Assembly: GCF_003865345.1 (NCBI RefSeq)
Contig: NZ_RMVE01000001.1
Location: 186,001 to 250,000 of the forward strand
Source of the DNA: Nonlabens xiamenensis
Lineage (GTDB): Bacteria > Bacteroidota > Bacteroidia > Flavobacteriales > Flavobacteriaceae
DNA length: 64,000 nt
Reading direction: 5' to 3'
Below are positions 38,445 to 47,857 of this stretch, piece by piece; the stretch's first letter is position 1; each line of letters begins with the position of its first letter. Under the pieces are notes generated by a model. It saw nothing but the letters and a program-made list of their open reading frames with translations. It had not been told where the DNA came from and ran no database searches. The position numbers and the translations under genes were made by a program.

Positions 38445-39458
38445 TCAAGCCACTGTGCGGAACAAACTGTACCTCAATAAAACTTCTATTAAGACCAAGC
38501 CTAATGCAAGCAGTACCAAATCTCTATACTTTTCTTCTAAGTTATAAAATTCTAGTTGCTCAATCTCGGTTTTTTCTAATTGGTCAACTTCGTCATAGAT
38601 CTGTTCAAGTTTCTCATTATTAGTAGCCCTAAAGTATTTACCTCCCGTGTCAGCCGCGATCTGCTTCAATAATTCTTCATCGATTTTTACCGGCATCATT
38701 CTAAACCTAAAATTCCCATCAGGACCGATCGCGTAGGGCGACTTGGCTTTCCCGTTGGTCCCCAGACCTATCGTATAAACCTTGATGTCAAACTCCATGG
38801 CCAGTTCGCTGGCAATTTTAGGGTCAATAAATCCGCTATTATTCACACCATCGGTCATCAGAATGATTACCTTGCTCTGGGCTTCACTATCTTTTAGACG
38901 ATTCACGGCAGTGGCTAATCCCATCCCGATAGCGGTTCCATTCTCAAGTACGCCGTCAAATTTGATATCTCTTATCGCATTGAGTGCAATACTTTTATCG
39001 GTAGTGATCGGTGTTTTAGTATAACTTTCTCCGGCATAAACTACCACTCCTATTCGATCATTAGGCCTGCCTTGAATAAATTCTGCAGCTACTTCTTTGG
39101 TAGCTGTAAGTCGATTGGGTCTTAAGTCTTTCGCGAGCATACTTGCACTGACGTCTATCGCTAGAACTATATCCACACCGTTGATGGTTTTGGTACGCCT
39201 GGTAACATCTGAGGTTTGGGGCCTTGCCAAGGCCAGAATTATTAACGCCAATGCCAGCAACCTCAGTACAAGTAACACGGGTCTGAATCGGGCAAGCCAA
39301 GAGGATCCCGTTTGAAACCCCTTCAAGCTGGAGACGTGTACCGCAGCTTGTTGCTTTTTTCTGGTCCAGATATAATAAACGACTGCCAGTGGCAACAGCA
39401 GAAATAACCAAAACATTTCTGGCTGCAGAAAACTTATATTGTCAAATCCGTCCATCAT
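38445..39458 (-). CDS. batA: BatA: VWA-domain membrane protein
   Basis: A 337-aa paralogue of BatB with the same topology: N-terminal helices (PEMFWLFLLLPLAVVYYIW; LLVLRLLALALIILALA), a VWA domain with MIDAS LAIDVSASMLAKDL, ENGTAIGMG and LMTDGVNNSG, and a C-terminal helix. It overlaps the upstream 545-aa gene by 4 bases (ATGA-type coupling) and precedes batB by 58 bases. Confidence 0.9.
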   Translation of the reverse strand: MMDGFDNISFLQPEMFWLFLLLPLAVVYYIWTRKKQQAAVHVSSLKGFQTGSSWLARFRPVLLVLRLLALALIILALARPQTSDVTRRTKTINGVDIVLAIDVSASMLAKDLRPNRLTATKEVAAEFIQGRPNDRIGVVVYAGESYTKTPITTDKSIALNAIRDIKFDGVLENGTAIGMGLATAVNRLKDSEAQSKVIILMTDGVNNSGFIDPKIASELAMEFDIKVYTIGLGTNGKAKSPYAIGPDGNFRFRMMPVKIDEELLKQIAADTGGKYFRATNNEKLEQIYDEVDQLEKTEIEQLEFYNLEEKYRDLVLLALGLVLIEVLLRYSLFRTVA

Positions 39459-41092
39459 TGCTGATTTTTCTGTTGGGGTTGTATATCCTTGATCTTGATG
39501 GAATTTTTGATTTGCTCCAGCGTCAAACGACCGTACTCCCTGTCTGGGTCTTCTTCTTCAACAGTTTTGACTACGATAGTCACCTGTTGCAAACCACCCC
39601 CCTCTGAAAACAAAAGGATGCTATAATCATAGGTATCTCCTTCTACTTCCATATTTCCAGCCAGTTCGATCCCTTTGTGCCCGTTGATTTCTACAGGTTC
39701 ATCTAGCATTAGGATATTAGTAGCTCCCTCATTTTCAAAGAATTGGATCATCGGATCTGTAAAAGCTTTGCCGTCCAATTCTTCATCAGGAAGTTGTTGA
39801 CGGAAATACATGGTAGTGAGATGTACAGAATACGGGTCACCCAGATCCCCTTGTTTGAAGTTATCGAATTCAGCAACCAATATTTTGAAGTTATCTGGAA
39901 CCCAAATACTGTCATTCCTGACCAAAACGTCTGGCGTACTCAGGCTGATTTCGGGCACGCCATAAGTCGTAGTGAGCCAATCTGCATCATAAGCTTCTCT
40001 CAATTCGTTGCCCAATACCTGATCAGACACCTCATCGTAACCTTCAATGTAGACCCAAACACTCAGGCCTATTCCGATCAGAACCAATAGACTGGCTAGT
40101 CCCAGGACAATCTTTTCGGAGCGTTTTTTCAGTTCTTGCTTGCGCCTGTAACGTGCATCCTGCATCAATTCTTCTTCAGTAGGCGGTGGCAGTACTTGAT
40201 GAATATTATCAATGATATTATTGGTATGGGTACGGTCTTCTTTGGCACTGATGGCATCTCCACTTGCGCTGGCAAACTTTATCAAATCGGCTTTGCGTAA
40301 TATTTCTTCCAATCTGGATTGTGTACCATCTGTGATATGCATCCCCTTTTCATCCATTGCCACTTTGAGTTCGCGTATCAATTGACCCGTGGTACTTTCC
40401 AGGGTATGTCCATAAACTTTGGAGTCGATATATCTCCTGAGGATATAGGTCAACTCGGTATAATAGTCCTTCCACTGCCTGTTCTCCAGCAATGCAGATT
40501 CGTCTAGTTTTTGGAGTCTGTATTTGGCCCATTCATAAGGCTGTAAGGTTTCTTCAAAGGTGAGTTTTTCACGCTTTCGCGAAAGCGCCCACACTACCAA
40601 ACCTATTGATGTCAACAGCAATAACCACCACAACCAAGCGTAAGTGGGTCGGGTTCTATCTTCGATTTCCAGGGATGGTTTGATCGGGAACATTTTCTGT
40701 TTGGTAGTATCTACCTCTACCTCTCGTACACTGATCAACACCGAATCAGAAAATAACTGCTGGTCATTCTTGAGTAGTTTCAATCTGGGCAGCCAATAGT
40801 CTCCAGAGTCCCATTGTGTCACGCCGTATTGCTTAAACAATCTGATCTTGTCATCAATTTTCAGACTGTCCACCGGGTAACTTTCAATCACCTCCAAGGC
40901 ACCCATAGTGGGCTGTTCTGGAAAGACAACAAAATCTTCGTGTGCGACCTCTACGCTCAGACCCAGTTTCACTTCCTCCCCTATTTTGATCAAATCCCGA
41001 TCCACCTCAGTCTTAATGCTGGGTGTCTGGTTTTGGGCCCAAGCCAAGGCAACAAATAAAAATACAGGTATGTAGAAATATGATTTAATCAT
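39455..41092 (-). CDS. Bat-operon protein, BatD-like N-terminus with two membrane helices
   Basis: A 545-aa protein: signal peptide ending VALAWAQ, a periplasmic beta-rich region (about 20-150; DRDLIKIGEEVKLGLSVEV) similar to the BatD Ig-like units, a helix at about 153-172 (YAWLWWLLLLTSIGLVVWAL), a cytoplasmic helical region, a second helix at about 328-350, and a C-terminal globular domain. It sits between DUF58 and batA, where Bacteroidota operons often carry a protein of this kind, sometimes with a DUF4381-like part. Function unproven. A palindrome encodes LSRKREKL right after the first helix, supplying the positive stop-transfer residues. Confidence 0.8.
   Translation of the reverse strand: MIKSYFYIPVFLFVALAWAQNQTPSIKTEVDRDLIKIGEEVKLGLSVEVAHEDFVVFPEQPTMGALEVIESYPVDSLKIDDKIRLFKQYGVTQWDSGDYWLPRLKLLKNDQQLFSDSVLISVREVEVDTTKQKMFPIKPSLEIEDRTRPTYAWLWWLLLLTSIGLVVWALSRKREKLTFEETLQPYEWAKYRLQKLDESALLENRQWKDYYTELTYILRRYIDSKVYGHTLESTTGQLIRELKVAMDEKGMHITDGTQSRLEEILRKADLIKFASASGDAISAKEDRTHTNNIIDNIHQVLPPPTEEELMQDARYRRKQELKKRSEKIVLGLASLLVLIGIGLSVWVYIEGYDEVSDQVLGNELREAYDADWLTTTYGVPEISLSTPDVLVRNDSIWVPDNFKILVAEFDNFKQGDLGDPYSVHLTTMYFRQQLPDEELDGKAFTDPMIQFFENEGATNILMLDEPVEINGHKGIELAGNMEVEGDTYDYSILLFSEGGGLQQVTIVVKTVEEEDPDREYGRLTLEQIKNSIKIKDIQPQQKNQQ
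40573..40588. repeat. 16-bp palindrome copy 8
   Basis: Perfect copy in the 545-aa Bat-operon gene, read in the frame that gives ALSRKRE immediately after a membrane helix. Confidence 0.9.
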
Positions 41093-41952
41093 CTGGCTTT
41101 AAAATATCCTAGTAATTTTTTAGTATAACTTTCTTTGGTTTCCAGGTCTATCGCACCTGCATCAGCTTTTCTGAAGGCATTGTGGAAATAGTCTGCACTT
41201 TCTTTATGGTAAGTGGCATAATCGTTCCGCAATTTGTTAGAATTGGTATTGATCATTTGCACTTGACCTGTCTCTTGATCCTTGAATTGGACCAGTCCCA
41301 TTTTGGGCATGACGGTCTCTCGTTCATCGTACACCCTTATGCCAGTGACATCGTGTTTGCGACCGGTGATCTGGAGGGTTTTTTCATAATCAGCTGCCAT
41401 AAAATCTGACATCACAAAGACGATTGCTTTTTTCTTGAGTACGCCCGCCAAAAACTGCAGTGCTCCCGCTACATCAGTTTTTTTATTGTGAGGTTCATAT
41501 TCCAATAATTCTCGGATTATACGGAGGATATGAAACTTCCCTTTTTTGGGAGGTATGTACAATTCTACCTGGTCAGAAAACAGCAGTAAGCCAACTTTGT
41601 CATTGTTCTGCATAGCACTGAAGGCCAGGGTAGCGCACAATTCTGTAATGATTTCTTTTTTGATCTGCTCTTGGGTACCAAATAAGGTAGATCCACTGAT
41701 ATCTGCTACCAACATCAGGGTCAACTCACGTTCTTCTTCAAATACCTTGATGAATGGCTCGTTGTACCTGGCCGTTACGTTCCAGTCAATATTACGCACA
41801 TCATCCCCAAATTGGTATTGACGCACCTCGCTGAAAGTCATCCCTCGCCCCTTAAATGCACTGTGGTATTCTCCACCAAAAACCGCATCGCTCAATCGGC
41901 GAGTCTTTATCTCGATCTTTCGTACTTTTTTAAGTAGCTCCTGTGTATTCAT
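41089..41952 (-). CDS. DUF58-family protein (Bat operon)
   Basis: A 287-aa soluble protein with the DUF58 core: FKGRGMTFSEVRQYQFGDDVRNIDWNVTAR contains the family's F-x-x-Y-x-x-G-D-D-x-R-x-I-D-W signature (here residues 34-62), followed by a VWA-like fold (LMLVADISGSTLFG, D-x-S-x-S). It is usually encoded with MoxR and Bat proteins. It overlaps the next gene downstream by 4 bases and follows moxR after a 156-base gap in which no gene or clear terminator is seen. Confidence 0.9.
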   Translation of the reverse strand: MNTQELLKKVRKIEIKTRRLSDAVFGGEYHSAFKGRGMTFSEVRQYQFGDDVRNIDWNVTARYNEPFIKVFEEERELTLMLVADISGSTLFGTQEQIKKEIITELCATLAFSAMQNNDKVGLLLFSDQVELYIPPKKGKFHILRIIRELLEYEPHNKKTDVAGALQFLAGVLKKKAIVFVMSDFMAADYEKTLQITGRKHDVTGIRVYDERETVMPKMGLVQFKDQETGQVQMINTNSNKLRNDYATYHKESADYFHNAFRKADAGAIDLETKESYTKKLLGYFKAR

Positions 41953-42108
41953 GAATGCCTAAACTGCAACTGTTTTTAGTAAAATCGGTATTGGTTGGAT
42001 AGGATTGACGATCATTGGAATTGGTCCTGCGAACTGAGAGATGCACCTTCATTGAACATTGGAAAGTTCATTTAATAGAAGGTCAATAACCAGCACTTAT
42101 CCATGTAT

Positions 42109-43113
42109 TTATGGTACCTCAATGGTATTGACAATCTTATTTACGATGTCTTCAGTGGTATAATTCTCGGCTTCGGCCTCATAGGTGATCCCTATTCTGT
42201 GTCTCAATACATCCAATACCACCGCACGTACATCTTCTGGCACAACATATCCGCGTCTCTTGATAAAGGCGTAGCATTTGGCTGCTTTGGCCAGGTTGAT
42301 CGATCCACGAGGTGAGGCACCAAAGGAAATCAAAGGCTTGAGATCGGACAGATTATACTTTTCTGGATATCGAGTAGCAAAAATGATATCCAGGATATAT
42401 TTTTCAATCTTTTCATCCATATAAACCATCTCCACAGCGTCCTGAGCTCTGAGGATCTGTTCCGGCGTGACTATTGGGTTAGGCGTTGGGAAATCCTTTT
42501 TAAGATTGGCTCGCATGATGAATTGTTCATCGCTGATAGTAGGATAATCAATAACAGTCTTCAGCATAAAGCGGTCCATCTGCGCTTCAGGCAAAGGATA
42601 AGTACCTTCCTGGTCAACTGGGTTTTGGGTAGCCATTACCAAAAAAGGCTTTTCTAATCCAAAGGTGGTGTCACCTATGGTTACCTGTTTTTCCTGCATG
42701 GCCTCCAGTAGTGCGGACTGCACCTTGGCTGGAGCACGGTTGATTTCATCGGCCAAAACGAAGTTGGCAAAAACGGGTCCTTTCTTGATATTGAACTCGC
42801 CGTCTTTCATGTTATAGATCAAAGTACCAACGACATCAGCAGGTAATAAATCTGGGGTAAATTGAATTCTAGAGAAAGAAGCACTCACTGCTTTGGACAA
42901 GGTCGTGATCGCCAAGGTTTTTGCCAAACCAGGTACACCTTCCAACAAAATATGCCCTCTTCCTAATAAACCAATCAGCAATCTTTCCACCATATACTTT
43001 TGGCCTACGATTACCTTGTTCATTTCACTGACCAGTGCATCTATAAACTGGCTTTCTTGGGCTACACGTTCATTGATGCTTGCGATATCTACCTGGGTGC
43101 TCTGTTGCTCCAT
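42109..43113 (-). CDS. moxR: MoxR-family AAA+ ATPase
   Basis: A 334-aa AAA+ chaperone-type ATPase; MoxR proteins are thought to help mature VWA-domain partners, fitting BatA and BatB downstream. Walker A is GVPGLAKT near residue 60, Walker B is VLADEINRAP near 125, sensor 1 is MATQNPVDQEGT, and the C-terminal lid carries GASPRGSINLAKAAK. First gene of the Bat operon. TACCTTTG on the minus strand at 43203-43210 may be a -7 element. Confidence 0.93.
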   Translation of the reverse strand: MEQQSTQVDIASINERVAQESQFIDALVSEMNKVIVGQKYMVERLLIGLLGRGHILLEGVPGLAKTLAITTLSKAVSASFSRIQFTPDLLPADVVGTLIYNMKDGEFNIKKGPVFANFVLADEINRAPAKVQSALLEAMQEKQVTIGDTTFGLEKPFLVMATQNPVDQEGTYPLPEAQMDRFMLKTVIDYPTISDEQFIMRANLKKDFPTPNPIVTPEQILRAQDAVEMVYMDEKIEKYILDIIFATRYPEKYNLSDLKPLISFGASPRGSINLAKAAKCYAFIKRRGYVVPEDVRAVVLDVLRHRIGITYEAEAENYTTEDIVNKIVNTIEVP

Positions 43114-43339
43114 AAATCTTATCTTTCTTTTGCTTAAAACAATTTTTTTTCAATCTTGTCTTGCGGGAGGTCACCTATAGTTGCTGACGTCCCTGCAACT
43201 CTCAAAGGTAGGACAGCCACGACAAATTGAGTGCCAGCCTGACGGCTTTAGTGTTATTGATTGTTAACGTCTATTTGACCAGTGTTTGTGCTCCTAAAAA
43301 GGCCCGGACAGCATTTACTACATTTGTAAAAAACACTCT

Positions 43340-44095
43340 ATGAAAACGGTATTGATCACTGGTGCAACCAGCGGAATTGGATTAGCCACCGCCAAAGTAC
43401 TGGCAAACAAAGGCTTTGCCCTGATCCTCTGCGGACGTAATGTAAGTAAGTTGAAGGAATTGGAAAGAGAACTCTCTGCCCAAACATCGGTTTGCACGTT
43501 GACTTTTGATGTACGCGATAAGAAAAAAGTGGCTGAAAGTATTGGAAGTCTAAAAAAATCACCCTTTAATCATATCCATGTATTGATCAACAATGCCGGT
43601 AACGCCCATGGTCTGGATCCTATAGATCAAGGCTCTTTGGAAGATTGGGATGCCATGATGGATATCAATGTCAAAGGCTTATTATATGTAAGCCATGCTG
43701 TGATCCCGCAAATGACAGAAAGACGGGAAGGACATATCATCAATATTGGATCCACTGCTGGTAAGGAGGTGTATCCCAAGGGCAACGTCTATTGCGGTTC
43801 AAAACACGCTGTCGATGCCATTACTACAGGAATGCGATTGGACCTAAATCCTTATGGCATTAGGGTCGGAGCTATCAATCCGGGATTGGTGGAGACCAAT
43901 TTTAGCGAGGTAAGATTCAAAGGAGATAGCGAGCGGGCTAAGACTGTTTATCAAGGTTATAAGGCACTTCAACCTGAAGATATAGCAGACGTGTTACATT
44001 TTGCCATTACCCGACCCAGTCATGTCAATATTGCAGACTTGACTGTCATGTGTACCGCACAAGCTAGCAGTGTAGTATTGAATAAAGATGAATAA
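43340..44095 (+). CDS. YdfG-like short-chain dehydrogenase
   Basis: A 251-aa classical SDR, similar to the NADP-dependent serine/3-hydroxy acid dehydrogenase YdfG. Cofactor motif TGATSGIG (residues 7-14), NNAG near 86, and the catalytic Ser...Tyr-x-x-x-Lys as GSTAG...YCGSKHA near 140-158, with NPGLVETNF after it. Single gene upstream of bioB on the same strand. TACATTTG at 43319-43326 fits the -7 consensus, 13 bases before the ATG. Confidence 0.9.
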   Translation: MKTVLITGATSGIGLATAKVLANKGFALILCGRNVSKLKELERELSAQTSVCTLTFDVRDKKKVAESIGSLKKSPFNHIHVLINNAGNAHGLDPIDQGSLEDWDAMMDINVKGLLYVSHAVIPQMTERREGHIINIGSTAGKEVYPKGNVYCGSKHAVDAITTGMRLDLNPYGIRVGAINPGLVETNFSEVRFKGDSERAKTVYQGYKALQPEDIADVLHFAITRPSHVNIADLTVMCTAQASSVVLNKDE

Positions 44096-44163
44096 CCGCT
44101 GGAGCTAGCCAGAGTAGAATAGTAAACTTATATGTATTTTTACCCTCAATGCAGAACACGATT

Positions 44164-45255
44164 ATGAGACACGACTGGACCAAAGAAGAAATACTCGAGA
44201 TTTACAACAGACCTATTATGAACTTGCTGTATGATGCAGCCAGTATTCATCGAGAGCATCACAACCCTAACCAGGTTCAAGTGTCTACATTATTGTCTAT
44301 CAAAACTGGAGGATGCCCAGAAGACTGTGGCTACTGTCCACAAGCTGCCAGATACCACACCGATATAGAAGGCAATGACTTGATGAGTGTGCAACAAGTA
44401 AAAGCACAGGCATTAAGGGCCAAAGCTGGTGGAAGTTCAAGGGTATGTATGGGAGCAGCCTGGAGAAACGTAAAAGATGGACCTGAATTTGACCAGGTGC
44501 TTGAAATGGTACGCACCATCAACAAACTGGATATGGAAGTCTGCTGTACCTTGGGAATGATCACTGAGAATCAAGCCCACCGACTGGCCGAAGCTGGACT
44601 CTATGCCTATAACCACAATCTGGACAGTTCAGAAGAATATTACAAAGAAGTGATTTCCACCAGGGGCTACCAAGATCGCCTGGACACTATAGATAACGTA
44701 AGAAAAACCAATGTGACTGTATGTAGCGGTGGAATTATTGGTATGGGTGAGAAATTGGAAGACCGCGCCGGTATGTTGGTAGCGTTGGCCAGTTTAAATC
44801 CGCAGCCGGAAAGTACGCCAATCAATGCACTGGTAGCAGTAGATGGAACACCTTTGGAAGAACAAGAACCCGTATCTATTTGGGAAATGATCCGTATGGT
44901 AGCTACCACACGTATTGTCATGCCTCAAACACAGGTAAGGTTAAGTGCAGGGCGTACCTCTATGAGTCGTGAGGGACAGGCCATGTGCTTCTTTGCAGGT
45001 GCCAACTCCATATTTGCAGGTGATAAATTATTGACTACACCCAACCCTGATGTGAATGAGGACATGAAAATGTTTGAATTATTGGGACTGGAGCCAATGA
45101 GACCTTTTGTCAAAAAAGCCCAACCTGAATCGGTAGAAGCACAATATTCTGCATACAAAGACCAAGGTGAAAAACCTAAATGGAGTCGTCCTGAGCACAA
45201 AATTGAGCGCAACGAACAAGCAAAACAGGCGGCCAAAGCCCTAAAAACCTCTTAA
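44164..45255 (+). CDS. bioB: Biotin synthase
   Basis: Radical-SAM enzyme inserting sulfur into dethiobiotin, the last step of biotin synthesis. The radical SAM cluster is GGCPEDCGYCPQAAR (C-x3-C-x2-C) near residue 48; GGIIGMGE and the ARG-like RLSAGRTSMSREGQ motif near residue 260 are also typical of BioB. Start placed at 44164 (MRHDWTKEEIL); an in-frame ATG at 44149 would add five residues. The other bio genes lie 6-9 kb away on the opposite strand. Confidence 0.95.
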   Translation: MRHDWTKEEILEIYNRPIMNLLYDAASIHREHHNPNQVQVSTLLSIKTGGCPEDCGYCPQAARYHTDIEGNDLMSVQQVKAQALRAKAGGSSRVCMGAAWRNVKDGPEFDQVLEMVRTINKLDMEVCCTLGMITENQAHRLAEAGLYAYNHNLDSSEEYYKEVISTRGYQDRLDTIDNVRKTNVTVCSGGIIGMGEKLEDRAGMLVALASLNPQPESTPINALVAVDGTPLEEQEPVSIWEMIRMVATTRIVMPQTQVRLSAGRTSMSREGQAMCFFAGANSIFAGDKLLTTPNPDVNEDMKMFELLGLEPMRPFVKKAQPESVEAQYSAYKDQGEKPKWSRPEHKIERNEQAKQAAKALKTS

Positions 45256-45301
45256 ACCCACTAGGCAAAAGAACTGGATTCCTTAAGTTCGGAAGCTCAT
45301 T

Positions 45302-46174
45302 ATGGCACTTCAACTTGATCAAATACCGCGTGTTTCAACAATTTCAAAAGCTGACTTTGTCAAAAATTACCTCAAGCCTCAACGCCCTGTAGTGATTGAG
45401 AAACTGACTGAGGATTGGCCAGCATATAACAAATGGAATCTTGAATACATCAAAGAGCTGGCGGGAGATCAAACCGTTCCACTTTATGATGACCGTCCTG
45501 TTAAACATGACGAGGGATTTAATCAGGCCCACGCCGAGATGAAAATGTCCGAATACATCGAACTATTACAGCGAGAACCTACTAACTATAGGATCTTTTT
45601 GTACAACATAATGAAAGAGGTACCAGCTCTTCAAACCGACTTCAAATTCCCAAAATTAGGATTGAGATTGATCAAAGGCTTGCCGATGATGTTTTTTGGA
45701 GGAACAGATTCCAAGGTTTTTATGCACTTTGATATTGACTTTACCAATATCCTACATTTTCATTTTCACGGTAAAAAACGCTGCGTGATTTACCCACCCG
45801 ATCAATCTAAATATCTTTATCGGGTGCCGCACTCCTTGATATCCAGGGAAGATATTGACTTTACCAATCCCGATTTTGAGCAATGGCCAGCGCTAAAACA
45901 GGCCAAAGGCTATGTATGTGAGCTTAATCATGGCGAAATGCTGTATATGCCCGAAGGATACTGGCATTTTATGCACTACCTCAGCCCAGGTTTTTCCATA
46001 AGTTTACGCTCTTACCCCAGAAAAATAAAAAACCTGGGAAAAGCCTTATATAATCTGCTCTTTATGCGTCACTATGACAATTTTATGCGCAAAAGAAAAG
46101 GTCAAGACTGGATTGATTATAAAAACGAACAAGCGATCATACGCACCCACGATCGATTGAGTATTAAAAAGTAG
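45302..46174 (+). CDS. JmjC-like cupin protein
   Basis: A 290-aa protein of the cupin-8/JmjC group of Fe(II)/2-oxoglutarate-dependent oxygenases. The facial triad is visible as H-x-D in FMHFDIDFTN near residue 141 and the distal His in GYWHFMHYL near residue 221; GKKRCVIYPPDQSKYLY is the usual strand between them. It likely hydroxylates a protein or small molecule; substrate unknown. It follows bioB by 46 bases on the same strand, perhaps cotranscribed. Confidence 0.85.
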   Translation: MALQLDQIPRVSTISKADFVKNYLKPQRPVVIEKLTEDWPAYNKWNLEYIKELAGDQTVPLYDDRPVKHDEGFNQAHAEMKMSEYIELLQREPTNYRIFLYNIMKEVPALQTDFKFPKLGLRLIKGLPMMFFGGTDSKVFMHFDIDFTNILHFHFHGKKRCVIYPPDQSKYLYRVPHSLISREDIDFTNPDFEQWPALKQAKGYVCELNHGEMLYMPEGYWHFMHYLSPGFSISLRSYPRKIKNLGKALYNLLFMRHYDNFMRKRKGQDWIDYKNEQAIIRTHDRLSIKK

Positions 46175-46222
46175 ATGGGGGACAATAATTTATCAGTCGC
46201 AAATACAAGGGGTTAATCATGG

Positions 46223-46696
46223 TTAAGGGATAAGTTCCTTGACCCGCTCGTATACCAAATAGCTTTCCCAACCACGATACAATAGGTAGTCCGCAAGCTT
46301 TTTACGTTTCTTAAACTTATCGGTCTCAGAAGTCAATTGTTCCATCCGCTTTCGCGAAAGCGATATAAATGTAGCCAAATAATCTTCTTCGGAAATTTGA
46401 AGTAAACCCTGTTTGATGTTACGCTCTGTCAATCCTTTGGTTTTGAGTTCGCGACTAATACGCTGCTTACCCCATTTTTTTATTCTGAACTTTCCCCTGG
46501 CAAAAGCCTCGGCGTATCGGGCTTCATTGAGAAAACCGTGGTGAATCAAATGAGGGACTATCTCTTCGATGGCCAGATCGATCATGCCCATTTTTTTGAG
46601 CTTATCGACCACTTCTTGATGGCATCGCTCTTGATACGCGCAGTAGCGTTCGATGGAACGAGTGGCTTCTTCGACAGTATAGGTGGTTTGTGGCAT
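46223..46696 (-). CDS. recX: Regulatory protein RecX
   Basis: A 157-aa all-helical protein that modulates RecA filaments. The family pattern is clear: RYCAYQERCHQEV near residue 18, then YAEAFARGKFRIKKWGKQRISRELKTKGL (residues 61-89), three RecX repeats in all. Length is normal. A perfect palindrome in the C-terminal repeat encodes SLSRKRMEQL. recA itself is not in the window. Confidence 0.92.
   Translation of the reverse strand: MPQTTYTVEEATRSIERYCAYQERCHQEVVDKLKKMGMIDLAIEEIVPHLIHHGFLNEARYAEAFARGKFRIKKWGKQRISRELKTKGLTERNIKQGLLQISEEDYLATFISLSRKRMEQLTSETDKFKKRKKLADYLLYRGWESYLVYERVKELIP
46347..46362. repeat. 16-bp palindrome copy 9
   Basis: Perfect copy inside recX, read in the frame that gives LSRKR. 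Confidence 0.9.
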
Positions 46697-46796
46697 TAGA
46701 TTTCAATAGTTGTCAAACAGCCTGCCACGGGTAGCAGAATTATTAGGTGTTTAATTGAAATGAAAATAACTGGAGGCAGAACTTCCTTAGTTCAGA

Positions 46797-47768
46797 TCAC
46801 AGAAGTTTTACTACATCTTTGGCAAAATAACTGGCGATTAAATCGGCACCGGCTCGTTTAATGGCGGTGACCTGTTCCATCATCACCGCATCGTGATCTA
46901 GCCAACCTTTTTCAGCCGCAGCCTTCACCATGGCATATTCACCGCTGACTTGGTAAACACTAACTGGTACATTCACTTCGTTTTTGATATCGCGTACGAT
47001 ATCAAGGTAACATAAACCAGGTTTGACCATAACAATATCAGCCCCTTCTTCCACGTCCATCATGGTTTCCTTTATGGCTTCGCTTCGATTGGCTGGATCC
47101 ATCTGGTAGGTCTTTTTGTCCCCAAATCCAGGTGCACTATCCAGCGCATCCCTAAAAGGACCATAAAATGCACTGGCGTATTTAGCCGAGTAGCTCATGA
47201 TACCAGTATTGATGAATCCTTCCTCCTCAAGTCCTTCCCGTATATATAAGATACGACCATCCATCATATCACTAGGCGCCACCATATCTGCTCCCGCCCT
47301 AGCGTGAGAAATAGCCATCTGTGTCAACACTTCGCAAGTGGCATCATTCAATATACGTCCCACCTCAACAATACCATCATGTCCATAGCTTGAAAAAGGA
47401 TCAAGAGCCACATCCGTCATCACATACATTTCAGGCACCAAATCCTTGACCGTTTTAATAGCTCGCTGCATAAGTCCGTCTGGATTGATCGCCTCGGTAC
47501 CTTTATTGTCTTTCAGGTCGTCAGCCACTTTGACAAACAAGAGGACACTTTTTATACCCAGATCCCACAAGTCTCTAACCTCATGTTTCAACAAATCGAG
47601 ACTATAGCGGTAGTATCCTGGCATTGATGCGATCTCTTCCCTGACTCCATTACCTTCCACGATAAATAGTGGAGCAATAAAGTCTGAAGGTGAGATAAGG
47701 GTTTCTCTGACCAATGACCTTACGGCTTCACTGGTTCTAAGTCTTCTATTTCTGATAAGTGGAAACAT
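46797..47768 (-). CDS. hemB: Delta-aminolevulinic acid dehydratase (porphobilinogen synthase)
   Basis: Condenses two 5-aminolevulinate molecules to porphobilinogen. In the 323-aa protein the Schiff-base lysines are in GDKKTYQMDPANRSEA-type and VMVKPGLCYLD contexts (near residues 195 and 250). The metal-site segment reads VMTDVALDPFSSYGHDGIV; the cysteines of Zn-dependent HemB are absent there, so a Mg-type active site is likely. It is a single gene, near but not coupled to recX. Confidence 0.94.
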   Translation of the reverse strand: MFPLIRNRRLRTSEAVRSLVRETLISPSDFIAPLFIVEGNGVREEIASMPGYYRYSLDLLKHEVRDLWDLGIKSVLLFVKVADDLKDNKGTEAINPDGLMQRAIKTVKDLVPEMYVMTDVALDPFSSYGHDGIVEVGRILNDATCEVLTQMAISHARAGADMVAPSDMMDGRILYIREGLEEEGFINTGIMSYSAKYASAFYGPFRDALDSAPGFGDKKTYQMDPANRSEAIKETMMDVEEGADIVMVKPGLCYLDIVRDIKNEVNVPVSVYQVSGEYAMVKAAAEKGWLDHDAVMMEQVTAIKRAGADLIASYFAKDVVKLL

Positions 47769-47857
47769 AGGTAGATAATCTTGGAAATTTGTTGACCTTT
47801 ATGGGTCATCAGTTTTATTATTATTTATCAAGTGGATATGCCATGAATTCAGCCGTT

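Noticed and set aside
39115-39140. Possible palindrome copy in batA (CTTTCGCGAGC)
   Set aside because: Only a partial match to the repeat; the symmetric arm is missing.
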